NCBI GenBank assembly: GCA_965203525.1 | Contig: OZ241898.1 | Location: 4,650,001-4,714,000, forward strand | From: WTFV01 sp965203525 | GTDB lineage: Bacteria; Acidobacteriota; Vicinamibacteria; Vicinamibacterales; UBA8438 | Reading direction: 5' to 3' | DNA length: 64,000 nucleotides | In this document: piece after piece, positions 44,428 to 52,707 of the stretch | How positions within the stretch are numbered: position 1 is the first letter of the stretch | Layout: the number at the start of each line of letters is the position of its first letter | Position numbers and translations under genes: made by a program | Notes under the pieces: model-generated | Told to the model about the DNA's origin: nothing | Databases searched by the model: none | What the model saw: the letters and a program-made list of their open reading frames with translations, nothing else

Positions 44428-44761
44428 GGGTCGCCGTCACCCGGGTGGTCATGCCGCCGCGCACCGAGAAGTCGCCGACCACCGTCATGCGCCGCGGGCG
44501 GCACGCCGTGACGAGGTCGTCCAGGATCCGGTTGGTGACGTCCTCGTAAAAAATGCCCTGGTTGCGGAACGCCAGCAGGTACTGCTTCAACGCCTTGAGC
44601 TCGACGCAGCGTTCGTCGGGCACGTAGGTGATGCGGATCTCCCCGAAGTCGGGAAGCCCGGTCCGCGGACAGACCGACGTGAACTCGGGACAGCGGATGG
44701 CGATCTCGTAGTCGCGCCCGCGTCTCGGGTTCGGGAACGTCTCCAGCGGCGTATCCGACAC
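44414..44761 (-). CDS. queF: NADPH-dependent 7-cyano-7-deazaguanine reductase
   Basis: 115 residues, the short unimodular QueF. TSVCPRTGLPDFGEI holds the catalytic Cys and Asp, and ELKALKQYLLAFRNQ is the QueF signature; the FYEDVTNRILDDLV segment completes the T-fold. It reduces preQ0 to preQ1 for queuosine in tRNA. GTG start at 44761, with a TAGACT box 6 nt upstream, suggesting a leaderless message. Confidence 0.95.
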   Translation of the reverse strand: MSDTPLETFPNPRRGRDYEIAIRCPEFTSVCPRTGLPDFGEIRITYVPDERCVELKALKQYLLAFRNQGIFYEDVTNRILDDLVTACRPRRMTVVGDFSVRGGMTTRVTATHEQP

Positions 44762-44767
44762 GAGTGC

Positions 44768-44773
44768 AGTCTA
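44768..44773 (-). promoter_or_regulatory. -10-like box before queF
   Basis: Minus-strand TAGACT ends 6 nt before the GTG start. Confidence 0.4.
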
Positions 44774-44920
44774 GCCGAACGCGGCCGGCGGCGGCGATTG
44801 ACACGCCAGCGTCCCTCGCACTAGAGTCTTGCGCTTGTTGGGCTTCTTCGCGTGATCACCGGTGCGCGTGGTCTTCGCGGTGTCGGGAATACAGCGCGCC
44901 AACACAGAGGGAGAGCGTCG

Positions 44921-45235
44921 ATGGCCGCAGCCCGCAAGATGGGCAAGACCGAGCTGTTCGGGCATTTCGTCGAGCACATGGCTGCCTTCGACGTCAGCCT
45001 CAAGCGCGCCGACGTGCGCGAGTTCTTCGACGAGCTGCAGCGGCTGTGCGAAGGACAGCTTCAGGATTCCGGCGAGTTCACGCTGCCCGGCATCGCCAAG
45101 CTCGTACTGCAGAAGCGCGAAGCGCGGACGGGCCGCAACCCTGCGACCGGGGAATCCATCCAGATTCCGGCGAAGCAGGTCGTCAAGGCGCGCATCGCGA
45201 AGCAGCTCAAGGACGCCGTGCTCCCCGAGGGATGA
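44921..45235 (+). CDS. HU/IHF-family DNA-binding protein
   Basis: 104 residues with HU-like features: N-terminal helices (KTELFGHFVEHMAAF, RADVREFFDELQRL), the strand GEFTLPGIAKLVLQKREART, and arm plus tail GRNPATGESIQIPAKQVVKARIAKQL, which includes the NPATG arm turn. It would bind and bend DNA in the nucleoid. ATG at 44921 has an AGAGGGAGAG site. The arm is slightly shorter than in E. coli HU. Confidence 0.88.
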   Translation: MAAARKMGKTELFGHFVEHMAAFDVSLKRADVREFFDELQRLCEGQLQDSGEFTLPGIAKLVLQKREARTGRNPATGESIQIPAKQVVKARIAKQLKDAVLPEG

Positions 45236-45390
45236 CGTTCCCCGCGGATCGACCGCGCGATTCGTCGATCCGGCCGGCGAGGCCGGATCGACTTCGATCC
45301 AGCCTTCTGCTCCGTACGTGACTTCGGAGGGCCGGCGCCGGCCCGCGCGAGGTCACGGCACGCCTTTCGCCGCACGGCCGGAACCAGCCG

Positions 45391-46611
45391 ATGGCCACCC
45401 ACGTGCTCATGCCGCAACTCGGCGAATCCATCGCCGAGGGCACGATCGTGCGCTGGAACAAGCGCGTGGGCGAGCGGGTCGACCGGGACGAGCCGCTGTT
45501 CGAGGTGTCGACCGACAAGGTCGACGCCGAGGTGCCGGCGCCGGCCGGGGGCATCCTGACCGCGGTGCGCGCGCAGGCGGGCGAGACCGTGCCGGTGGAC
45601 AGCATCGTCGCCACCATCGGCGCCCCGGGGGAAACGCCCGCCGCGGACGGCGGGACGCCGGGCGCGGACCCGGACGCGGCGGAGTCGGAGACGCCGGCGC
45701 ACCCGGCCCCGGTTCGTCCCCCGGCGGAAAGGGACGGGGCGGGGCGCGTCTCGCCGGTCGTCCGGAAGCTGGCCCGCGAGCACGGCGTCGATCCGACCGA
45801 CGTGGCGGGGACCGGCGCGGGCGGGCGGGTCACGAAGGCCGACGTCCTGCGGTACGTCGCAACGAGGCCGCCGGCGAAGGGCGCGGATGCGACGCCGCGG
45901 ACGGACGGACGGCGCGTCGAACCGCTGTCGGCCATGCGGCGCGGGATCGCGGAGCACATGCTCCGCAGCCGGCGCACGTCGGCGCACGTCCACACCGTGT
46001 TCGACGTCGACTTCTCGCGCGTCGCGGCGCTGCGGGAAGCGCACCGGGACGCGTACGCGCGGCGCGGCATCCGGTTGACGTTCCTGTCGTTCGTCGCGAA
46101 GGCGGCCGTCGACGCGCTGGCCGACGTGCCGCTGCTCAATGCATCGCTCACGAGCGACGGGACCGGCGTGATCCGTGCGCCGGGCGTCCACCTGGGCATC
46201 GCCGTGGCTCTCGACGACGACGAAGGCCTGGTCGTCCCGGTGATCAGGGACGCCGGCGGCAAGAGCGTCCCCGAGTTGAGCGCGGCGATCGCCGACCTCG
46301 CCGCCCGCGCCCGTTCGAAACGCCTCGCGCCGGAAGAAGCGCAGGGCGGCACGTTCACCATCACCAATCCGGGGGCGTTCGGATCCCTCTTCGGGATGCC
46401 GATCATCAACCAGCCGCAGGTGGCCATCCTCTGTCTGGGCGCGGTCGAGCGGCGGCCGGCGGTGGTGGACGACGCCGGGACCATCGCGGCGCAGCCGCGC
46501 GCCTGCCTGACGCTCGGTTTCGACCACCGGTTGATCGACGGCGCGGTCGCGGACCGGTTCATGAGCAGGGTCAAGTCCGGCCTGGAACGGTTCGACGGCA
46601 GCGCGCTGTAG
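45391..46611 (+). CDS. 2-oxoacid dehydrogenase E2 component (dihydrolipoamide acyltransferase)
   Basis: 406 residues. The lipoyl domain has lipoylated Lys in EVSTDKVDAEVPAP; the peripheral subunit-binding domain is SPVVRKLAREHGVDPTDVAG; the catalytic domain ends with FDHRLIDGAVADRF, supplying the active-site His. Which complex (pyruvate, oxoglutarate or branched-chain) cannot be decided without E1. The lipoate ligase gene lipB follows, a logical pairing since E2 needs lipoyl groups. Confidence 0.93.
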   Translation: MATHVLMPQLGESIAEGTIVRWNKRVGERVDRDEPLFEVSTDKVDAEVPAPAGGILTAVRAQAGETVPVDSIVATIGAPGETPAADGGTPGADPDAAESETPAHPAPVRPPAERDGAGRVSPVVRKLAREHGVDPTDVAGTGAGGRVTKADVLRYVATRPPAKGADATPRTDGRRVEPLSAMRRGIAEHMLRSRRTSAHVHTVFDVDFSRVAALREAHRDAYARRGIRLTFLSFVAKAAVDALADVPLLNASLTSDGTGVIRAPGVHLGIAVALDDDEGLVVPVIRDAGGKSVPELSAAIADLAARARSKRLAPEEAQGGTFTITNPGAFGSLFGMPIINQPQVAILCLGAVERRPAVVDDAGTIAAQPRACLTLGFDHRLIDGAVADRFMSRVKSGLERFDGSAL

Positions 46612-46710
46612 CCCCCGGCGGGCTTCGTCATGCGTCCACGGCCCGACGCTGTTTCCCGATCCGGACGCCCCGGGCGCGCCGTAGCCCCGGCGGGCTTCGC
46701 CATGCGTCCG
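46608..46710. repeat. Direct repeat pair with 73-bp period between E2 and lipB
   Basis: GTAGCCCCCGGCGGGCTTCG then TCATGCGTCC at 46608-46637 recurs at 46681-46709 with one deletion and one or two substitutions. The first copy includes the E2 stop codon, the second the lipB start codon. Confidence 0.8.
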
Positions 46711-47430
46711 CCGCTGGAGGTGCGGCGGCTCGGCCGCGTCCCCTACCGCGCCGCGGCCGCGCTGCAGCAGAAGCTCGTGGCCGAGCGCCAGCGCGGCCGG
46801 ATCGCCGACCAGTTGCTGCTGCTGGAGCATCCGCCGGTCATCACCCGCGGCGTACGGGCCGCCGCGGACAACGTGCTGGCGTCACCGGCCGTGCTGCGCC
46901 GGCGCGGCGTGGAGCTGCACGAGGCGCGGCGGGGCGGCGACGTGACCTACCACGGTCCGGGGCAGCTCGTCGGGTATCCGATCGTGCTGCTGAAGCCCGA
47001 TCGCTGCGACGCGCACCGGTACGTCCGCGACCTCGAAGAGGTCCTCATCCGGGCGGTGGCCGAATTCGGCGTCCGCGCCACGCGGATCCCGGGACTGACC
47101 GGGGTCTGGGTCGGCAACGACAAGCTGGCCGCGATCGGCGTGCGGCTGTCGCGCTGGGTCACGAGTCACGGGTTCGCGCTGAACGTGGCGACCGACCTCG
47201 ACGACTTCGCGCTGATCCGGCCGTGCGGTCTCGCGGACCGCGGCGTGACCTCCCTCGCCCGGCTCACCGGCGCGAAGATCCCGGACACCGCGGTGGCCGG
47301 CAGCGTCGCGGGACGGTTCGCGGAGGTGTTCGAGCGCGAGATCACGTCCGTCGGCGGAGCGCGCGGCGCGGCGAGCGCGCCGGCCGGGCCGCGGGGAGCC
47401 GAGGAGGAGCAGGGGGCCGAGGAGGAATAG
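46702..47430 (+). CDS. lipB: Octanoyl-[acyl-carrier-protein]:protein N-octanoyltransferase
   Basis: 242 residues. LipB signatures: LLLEHPPVITRG, RRGGDVTYHGPGQLVGYPIV, the catalytic Lys region NDKLAAIGVRLSRWVTSHGF, and catalytic Cys in IRPCGLADRGVTSL. It transfers octanoyl groups to lipoyl domains such as the E2 encoded just upstream. ATG at 46702 is preferred to 46630 because family members start with the MRPPLEVRRLG-type strand and the longer start lies in repeat DNA. The C-terminal Glu-rich tail (EEEQGAEEE) is unusual. Confidence 0.93.
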   Translation: MRPPLEVRRLGRVPYRAAAALQQKLVAERQRGRIADQLLLLEHPPVITRGVRAAADNVLASPAVLRRRGVELHEARRGGDVTYHGPGQLVGYPIVLLKPDRCDAHRYVRDLEEVLIRAVAEFGVRATRIPGLTGVWVGNDKLAAIGVRLSRWVTSHGFALNVATDLDDFALIRPCGLADRGVTSLARLTGAKIPDTAVAGSVAGRFAEVFEREITSVGGARGAASAPAGPRGAEEEQGAEEE

Positions 47431-47455
47431 GGGCGCGCGGACACAACGCGGCCCG

Positions 47456-47620
47456 GTGCCGCGAGGCAGCCCGCGCGCGGCTTCGAGCCGCGAGATCGGC
47501 GTCAACGAGTCGGCGCCGACAAAGTGCCGCGAGCCAACCGGCGCGCGGCTTCGAGCTGCAAGATCGGCGTCGACGAGGCGGCGTCCGCAAAGCGCCGCGA
47601 GTCAGCCGGCGCGCGCGGCT
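47456..47620. repeat. Tandem repeat, 68-bp period, 2.4 copies
   Basis: Units at 47456-47523 and 47524-47591 (about 84% identical by eye), then a partial unit to 47620. Each has GCGCGCGGCTTCGAGC and AGATCGGCGTC. The partial unit is the 3' end of the dehydrogenase-like gene, so the array looks like outward copies of that gene's last codons. Confidence 0.8.
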
Positions 47621-48450
47621 TCGAGCCGGCCGCGCTCGCGGGGGGTCAGCGCCGGCTCGACGATGCGCGCCACGCCGCCGGCGCCGAGCCGGACCGGAGC
47701 GGCCAGCGCCTGCCGCCGAACACCGAATTCCCCGTCGAGGGCGACGAAACAGGACGTCTGGCGGCGGCTGCCGGTAACCAGCGTCGCCGCGACCCGGCCG
47801 GCCGCGGCCGCGAGCGCGCAGGGACCCGGCGGCCACAGGGCGGCCGCCCGCTCGCGCAGCCGCCGGTGCCGCGGGGGCGGAAGGATCGCCTCCAGCGACA
47901 GCCCGCCGACCGTCGCCTGGCTCCAGGGCACGACGACGTGCCGGGGCGGGGCGCCGAGCACGGCGAGGGCGACTTCCGAGGCTTCGCAGCCGACCTCCAG
48001 CGCGACGACGGCCCGCAGGGCGCCCCGCAGCGCTTCCGGGGCGGAGCCGAGCAGCCGGCGCCGGTCGAATCCCGCCTCGAACACGCCCCGCTCGACGAGC
48101 CCGCGCTGGCCGGCGCCCGCGCAGACGACGACCGCGCCGCGACCGAACGCGGCCACCTGGCGCAACCGGTCCAGACCGTCGTCGGCGCCCCATTCGGAAG
48201 CGGGCCCCGCCGCCGGGCCGGTCAGGACCACCACGTCCGCTCCGGTCGCCGCCGAGGGGCCGGCGTCCCCCACGACCGTGGTTCCGAAGCCCTCGATCGG
48301 TCCCGCCTGCAGGACGTCGAGCGCCTTTCCGGCCGCCACGCCGCGGGCGTCGTCGATCAGCCGCACTTCGCGCCAGAGGTCGTGCGACGCGGCGCGGTGG
48401 GCGAGCGCGCCGCCGAGCGTTCCGGCGCCGAGGATGGCGAGGATCGACAT
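47602..48450 (-). CDS. Malate/lactate dehydrogenase-like protein lacking the catalytic His
   Basis: 282 residues with an NAD-binding Rossmann start MSILAILGAGTLGGALAHRA and acidic LIDD, then VVVLTGPAA and the MDH-type LRGALRAVVALEVGCEASEV. Where active enzymes have a GGHGD-type catalytic His, this reads LGAPPRHVVVP, and the substrate-binding Arg loop is also changed. It is shorter than usual MDH (~310). Likely a pseudoenzyme or one with a different reaction. Single gene, divergent from the SDR gene. Confidence 0.75.
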   Translation of the reverse strand: MSILAILGAGTLGGALAHRAASHDLWREVRLIDDARGVAAGKALDVLQAGPIEGFGTTVVGDAGPSAATGADVVVLTGPAAGPASEWGADDGLDRLRQVAAFGRGAVVVCAGAGQRGLVERGVFEAGFDRRRLLGSAPEALRGALRAVVALEVGCEASEVALAVLGAPPRHVVVPWSQATVGGLSLEAILPPPRHRRLRERAAALWPPGPCALAAAAGRVAATLVTGSRRQTSCFVALDGEFGVRRQALAAPVRLGAGGVARIVEPALTPRERGRLEAARAG

Positions 48451-48487
48451 GTCGCGCCGCCCGCGGCGTGCCGTGCGCGGCTCGCGG

Positions 48488-48493
48488 TATTCT
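48488..48493 (+). promoter_or_regulatory. -10-like box before SDR gene
   Basis: TATTCT ends 7 nt before ATG at 48501; the reverse strand reads TAGAAT nearby, so a divergent promoter for the dehydrogenase-like gene is possible. Confidence 0.45.
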
Positions 48494-48500
48494 AGTGGCG

Positions 48501-49274
48501 ATGACGAACGACGAACGGACGCCGGCGCAAGGGGGAGACGCCCGTTTCCGCGGGTTGGCGGCGGTCGTGACCGGCGGGTCGCGCGGGATCGGACGCGCCG
48601 TGGCGGAGAGCCTGCTGCGGCGCGGCGCCGACGTCCTGATCGCGGGGCGCGCGGCGGGGCCGCTGGCCGCCGCGGCGGCCGAACTGGCGCGGGTCGCGGC
48701 GAGCGCCGGCGCCGGCCGCATCGAGACCCTGGCCGCCGACGTGCGTCGTCCCGCCGACGCCGAGCGGCTGGTCGCCGCCGCGGCGGACCGCTTCGGCGGC
48801 GTCGACGTCCTGGTCAACAACGCCGGGGTCGGACGCTTCGAGGCGGTCGCCGAGCAGTCCATCGACGACTGGGCGCAGGTGATCGAGACCAACCTGAGCG
48901 GGGTCTTCTACTGCTGCCGGGCCGCGATCCCGGTCCTGCGGCGGCGGGGCGGCGGGTGGATCGTCAACGTCAGCAGCCTCGCCGGCAGCTACCCGTTCGC
49001 GAACGGCGCCGCCTACTGCGCGTCGAAGGCGGGCCTCGACGCGTTCACCGCCGCCCTGATGCAGGAAGTGCGTTTCGACGGCATCCGGGTGAGCGCGGTC
49101 GCGCCCGGCTCGGTGGGGACCGCGTTCGCCGGCAGCGACGACCGGCACGCCGCGGCGCCCTGGAAGCTGGCCGCCGACGACGTCGCGCAGGTGGTCGTCG
49201 ACCTGCTGGGCCACGAGGCGCGGAGTCTGCCCAGCCGGGTCGAGATCCGTCCGTCGCAACCCCGCAAGGGCTGA
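48501..49274 (+). CDS. Short-chain dehydrogenase/reductase
   Basis: 257 residues, classical SDR. Cofactor motif VTGGSRGIGRAVAE, LVNNAGVGRFE, catalytic Ser in IVNVSSLAGS and YxxxK in AAYCASKAGLDAF (Tyr, Lys). The C-terminal part is normal (VSAVAPGSVGTAF). NADP preference is suggested by the Arg after the glycine motif region (IAGRAAG). Substrate unknown. Followed after 18 bp by an FHA gene. Confidence 0.92.
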   Translation: MTNDERTPAQGGDARFRGLAAVVTGGSRGIGRAVAESLLRRGADVLIAGRAAGPLAAAAAELARVAASAGAGRIETLAADVRRPADAERLVAAAADRFGGVDVLVNNAGVGRFEAVAEQSIDDWAQVIETNLSGVFYCCRAAIPVLRRRGGGWIVNVSSLAGSYPFANGAAYCASKAGLDAFTAALMQEVRFDGIRVSAVAPGSVGTAFAGSDDRHAAAPWKLAADDVAQVVVDLLGHEARSLPSRVEIRPSQPRKG

Positions 49275-49292
49275 GCGCCCGGGTGAGGAGCC

Positions 49293-49631
49293 ATGTGGAT
49301 TCTGCGCGCGACCATCGAGGAACGGACCCGGACCTTCCGGTTGCCGCCGGGCGCGGTGCGGACGCTGGGAAGGGGCACGAACGCCGACTTCATCGTCGCC
49401 GACGCGCTCGTCTCGCGCGTCCACTGCCGGCTCACCGCGACCGAAGAGCATCTCGTGATCGAGGATCTGAAGAGCACCAACGGCATCTTCGTCAACGAAT
49501 CCCGCGTCCAGCTCGCCACCCTCGAAGACGGCGACCGCGTCAAGATGGGCCACGCGGAGTTCCGCGTGAACCGGGCGGCCCCGGACGGGCCTTCCCGCAT
49601 CCGGACGGACGAGCACGTCTCCGGCGCATGA
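49293..49631 (+). CDS. Stand-alone FHA-domain protein
   Basis: 112 residues, essentially one forkhead-associated domain: TLGRGTNADFIV, the phosphothreonine-binding SRVHCRL, and KSTNGIFVNESRV. It would bind phosphothreonine peptides. No Ser/Thr kinase is nearby, so its partner is unknown. Probably co-transcribed with the SDR gene. Confidence 0.92.
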   Translation: MWILRATIEERTRTFRLPPGAVRTLGRGTNADFIVADALVSRVHCRLTATEEHLVIEDLKSTNGIFVNESRVQLATLEDGDRVKMGHAEFRVNRAAPDGPSRIRTDEHVSGA

Positions 49632-49691
49632 CACGCGGACCGCGGATCGCCGACGCCATCGGCGGCCGCGGCGGCCGCGGCGGCGCGCAGG

Positions 49692-51401
49692 CTATTCGGC
49701 AGGCAGGTTCCGTTCGATCCAGTCGATGAGGACCTCGGCGACCCGCGGCGTGATCTCGCGGTTCGCCGGCGGCGCATCGTCGCCCCCGGCGCCGGCCGCC
49801 GGCAGCAGCAGGTGATCGACGCCCTCGAGGGTGGCGAGCTCCACCGTCGACTCCCGGCGCCCCCGCAAGCGGGCCACCCGCTCGAGGCGTTGCGCGTGAT
49901 ACGGCGGCACTCGACGGTCCGCGGCGCCCTGGATCAGCAGCAGCGGCTGGCGCACCCGGCGCACGGCGGCGGTCGGGTCGAAGGCGAGGAAGCTGCGGAA
50001 CAGGGGCGTGTCGGCCTGCCTGCGCAGCGCGTCGGGGATGCCGTCCCACCCGCCTTCGCCGAGGACGGCGCGATGGATGCGGGTCTGCAGATCGATGCGC
50101 TCCCGTCGTTCCTCTCCCGTCGTGCCGGTGCGCCGCAGCTCGTCCCGCTGCTGCTCCAGCACGAACGCCGCGCCGTTGGCGCCCGGCGTCGCCAGCAGCG
50201 CCAGCCCCCCGATCCGGTTCTCGCGGCGCGCCGCCAGCAGGCCGATCCAGCCGCCTTCGCCGTACCCCACCGCGACGATGCGGTCACGATCCACGTCGTC
50301 GCGCCGCCGGAGGTAGCGCACCATCTCGCGCACGTCGCCGGCGTAGTCGCCCAGCGCGGCCGATTCGGCCCGGCCGCCGCTCTGTCCGAAACCGCGCTTG
50401 TCGTAGCGGGCGACCACGAACCCGCCGTCCGCGAGCGCCCAGGCGAGCTGGCGGAAGATCGGGACGCCCGCCACCGTCTCGTCCCGGTCGACCGGGCCGG
50501 TGCCGGGCACCAGCAGCACCGCCGGCCAGCGGCCGCCGGGCGGCGGCGGCGCGTCCACCGGCGTGATCACCGTGGCCGCGAGACTGAACCCGGCCGCGCG
50601 CACGCGCACGCGCTCGCTGCCGGGGTGCGGCGGATCGGTGGTCAGCCGCGCCGAGACCGACGCGACGTCGCGCCGCGCGACCTCCACCGCGGCGTGCGGC
50701 AGGCTGACGCGCAGCAGCCGGCCGCTCTCGTCGATCCACACCTCGGCGTCGAGCGGCTGCCCGGGATCGACGAACGTGATGCGGTAGGTCCGCGCCTCGA
50801 TGATCCGTTCGGCGGTCTCGACGTGCTGAATGCCGGCCGCGTCGACCCGCGCCGACAGGAAGCCGCGGGGCGGGACGTAGATCGGCAGCTCGTCGCCCGG
50901 CTGCGACACGCCCAGCCGCGCGGCCAGCGCTTCGTAGCCGGCGAAGATCGAGTTGGGCAGCAGGACCGCCGCCGGATCGATCCGGTCGCCGGTCGTGCTC
51001 CGCCGGTCCCCCTCCTGCAGGGTGTTGGCCGCGGCGCCGTCCGCGAAGGTGCTCTCGAGGCGGAAGGGAACGCCCGCCCGCGAACCTTCGAGGACGAGCC
51101 GCCGGGGGCGCCACCGCGGGTCGTACTCCGCTTCGAAGACCCGCGTGTCGACCGGGACCGGCGCCGTCAACTGGCCGCTCGCCTGCACCAGCCACCCGCC
51201 GTCGTCCGTCCGGACCACGCGCACGCGCTCGAAACCGGCGGGCGTCGAGCCTGCGAAGACGTTGAAGAGAGCCTCGCCGGCGGCCGGATCGGCCGCCGGC
51301 TGCGCCCGGCCGGCGCCGGCGACCGCGACCGCGGCCGCCGCCAGCACGCAGAGCGCCAGGCGCATGCCCGGACGAAGTCGTTGCCGCACGAAAGTCAGCA
51401 T
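49692..51401 (-). CDS. Exported alpha/beta-hydrolase with Ser-to-Gly nucleophile position
   Basis: About 569 residues from ATG at 51401. A signal peptide (about 12-34) is followed by a ~250-residue beta-rich N-terminal region. A C-terminal alpha/beta-hydrolase domain follows (VLLVPGTGPVDRDE oxyanion loop, VARYDKRGFGQSGG, LLLIQGAADRRVPP with the acid, GVDHLLLP with the His). The nucleophile elbow should be GxSxG but reads VGYGEGGW (GGC for the expected AGC). Either catalysis is lost or this is a single-base change; the other triad residues remain. Only 25 bp separate its start from ygfZ. Confidence 0.85.
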   Translation of the reverse strand: MLTFVRQRLRPGMRLALCVLAAAAVAVAGAGRAQPAADPAAGEALFNVFAGSTPAGFERVRVVRTDDGGWLVQASGQLTAPVPVDTRVFEAEYDPRWRPRRLVLEGSRAGVPFRLESTFADGAAANTLQEGDRRSTTGDRIDPAAVLLPNSIFAGYEALAARLGVSQPGDELPIYVPPRGFLSARVDAAGIQHVETAERIIEARTYRITFVDPGQPLDAEVWIDESGRLLRVSLPHAAVEVARRDVASVSARLTTDPPHPGSERVRVRAAGFSLAATVITPVDAPPPPGGRWPAVLLVPGTGPVDRDETVAGVPIFRQLAWALADGGFVVARYDKRGFGQSGGRAESAALGDYAGDVREMVRYLRRRDDVDRDRIVAVGYGEGGWIGLLAARRENRIGGLALLATPGANGAAFVLEQQRDELRRTGTTGEERRERIDLQTRIHRAVLGEGGWDGIPDALRRQADTPLFRSFLAFDPTAAVRRVRQPLLLIQGAADRRVPPYHAQRLERVARLRGRRESTVELATLEGVDHLLLPAAGAGGDDAPPANREITPRVAEVLIDWIERNLPAE

Positions 51402-51426
51402 ATCATCCGGCAGACCGCGGGGACAC

Positions 51427-52464
51427 ATGGACGTGAAAGCCGACGACTACCGGATTCTGCGCGCCGGCGCGGGTTTCGTCGAGCTCGCGGACCGCGGCTG
51501 GCTCGAGGTCGCCGGCCAGGACCGCGCCGCGTTCCTGCAGGGACTGCTGAGCAACGACGTCGCCGCCCTGCCGCCGGGGGGCGGGTGCTACGCCACCATG
51601 CTGACGCCGCGGGGGCGCATGATCGCCGACCTGCACGTCTTTGCCGACCGCGGCCGCCTGCTGCTGGACGTCGACGGCGGCGTGGCGGACCGGTTGCGGC
51701 AGCGGTTCGACGATCTCGTCTTCACCGAGGACGTGCGCATCGACGACCGCACGGCCGGCCTGGCCGCGTACGGGGTGCACGGGCCGGGCGCCCGCGCGGT
51801 GGCGGAGGCGCTGACCGGGGCGCCGGCCGGCCGGATGGCGGTCTGCGAGCATCGCGCGCTGGCGATCGGAACGGCCGCCGGTCTGGTGGCGCGGACCGAC
51901 GACCTGGGCGTGGAGGGCTACCGCGTCGTGGTGGAGCGGCCGGCCGCCGAGGCGCTGCGACGCGCGCTCGCGGCGGCCGGCGCCGCCGCGGTGGAGCCGG
52001 CCGCCGCCGAAGTCGTCCGCGTCGAATCGGGCCGCCCGGCGTTCCCCGGCGACATGGATCAGGACACGATCCCGCTCGAGGCGGGGATCGCCGACCGCGC
52101 CGTCAGCTTCGACAAGGGCTGCTACGTCGGCCAGGAGGTCATCGTCCGGATCCTCCACCGGGGCGGGGGGCGGGTCGCGCGCAGGCTCGCGGGGCTGACC
52201 TGCGAACGGTCCGCGGACCCGGATTCGCCGCTGCCCTCCCACGGCGCGGCGATCTTCAGCGGAGACGACGAAGTGGGGCGCGTGACCAGCGCGGTGCGCT
52301 CGCCCGCGGTCGGGGCGGTCATCGCGCTCGGTTACGTCCGCCGGGAGCTGGCGGACGCCGCCGACGCCGGCGGGGCGCCCGCGCAGGTGGCGTTGGGGAC
52401 CGAGCGCGTTCCCGCCGCCGTGACCGCCCTGCCGTTCGTGCGCTCCGGCGACCCCGGCGGGTGA
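51427..52464 (+). CDS. ygfZ: YgfZ/GcvT-like folate-binding iron-sulfur cluster repair protein
   Basis: 345 residues. The hallmark KGCYVGQEV motif with its essential Cys lies near residue 230. The N-terminal folate-binding GcvT-like region (DRAAFLQGLLSNDV, TPRGRMIADLHV) is normal. It helps maintain Fe-S proteins. ATG at 51427 gives the standard family length; a TATCAT box lies 20 bp upstream and doubles as the minus-strand start region of the hydrolase. Confidence 0.92.
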   Translation: MDVKADDYRILRAGAGFVELADRGWLEVAGQDRAAFLQGLLSNDVAALPPGGGCYATMLTPRGRMIADLHVFADRGRLLLDVDGGVADRLRQRFDDLVFTEDVRIDDRTAGLAAYGVHGPGARAVAEALTGAPAGRMAVCEHRALAIGTAAGLVARTDDLGVEGYRVVVERPAAEALRRALAAAGAAAVEPAAAEVVRVESGRPAFPGDMDQDTIPLEAGIADRAVSFDKGCYVGQEVIVRILHRGGGRVARRLAGLTCERSADPDSPLPSHGAAIFSGDDEVGRVTSAVRSPAVGAVIALGYVRRELADAADAGGAPAQVALGTERVPAAVTALPFVRSGDPGG

Positions 52465-52707
52465 CGTCCCCCGGCCGTTCGACGACGTCGCTCGCAGCCC
52501 GGCCGCAAACACGCACCCCCGGCGCGGGATGGCCGGAGGAGACCGAAGAGTCCCCGTGCCCGCGCGAGGAACAGGCGCGGACGAGGATCGATCCGCCGCT
52601 CAGGCGATTCCACACGCGGTCACTCGGGGGATTCGTTCCCTGTGCGTCCGGGCTCGGCGGTAGCTCCTTCTCGACGCGGAGCCCGTGCATGTAGTTTCGA
52701 CAGAACG
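52465..52707. other. Intergenic region at edge of low-GC patch
   Basis: No gene is supported. Composition changes sharply near 52700 from very GC-rich to roughly half G+C. A minus-strand frame beginning MTFCRNYMHGLRVEKELPPS opens here but has no recognised relative and runs into the ygfZ shadow. Confidence 0.5.
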
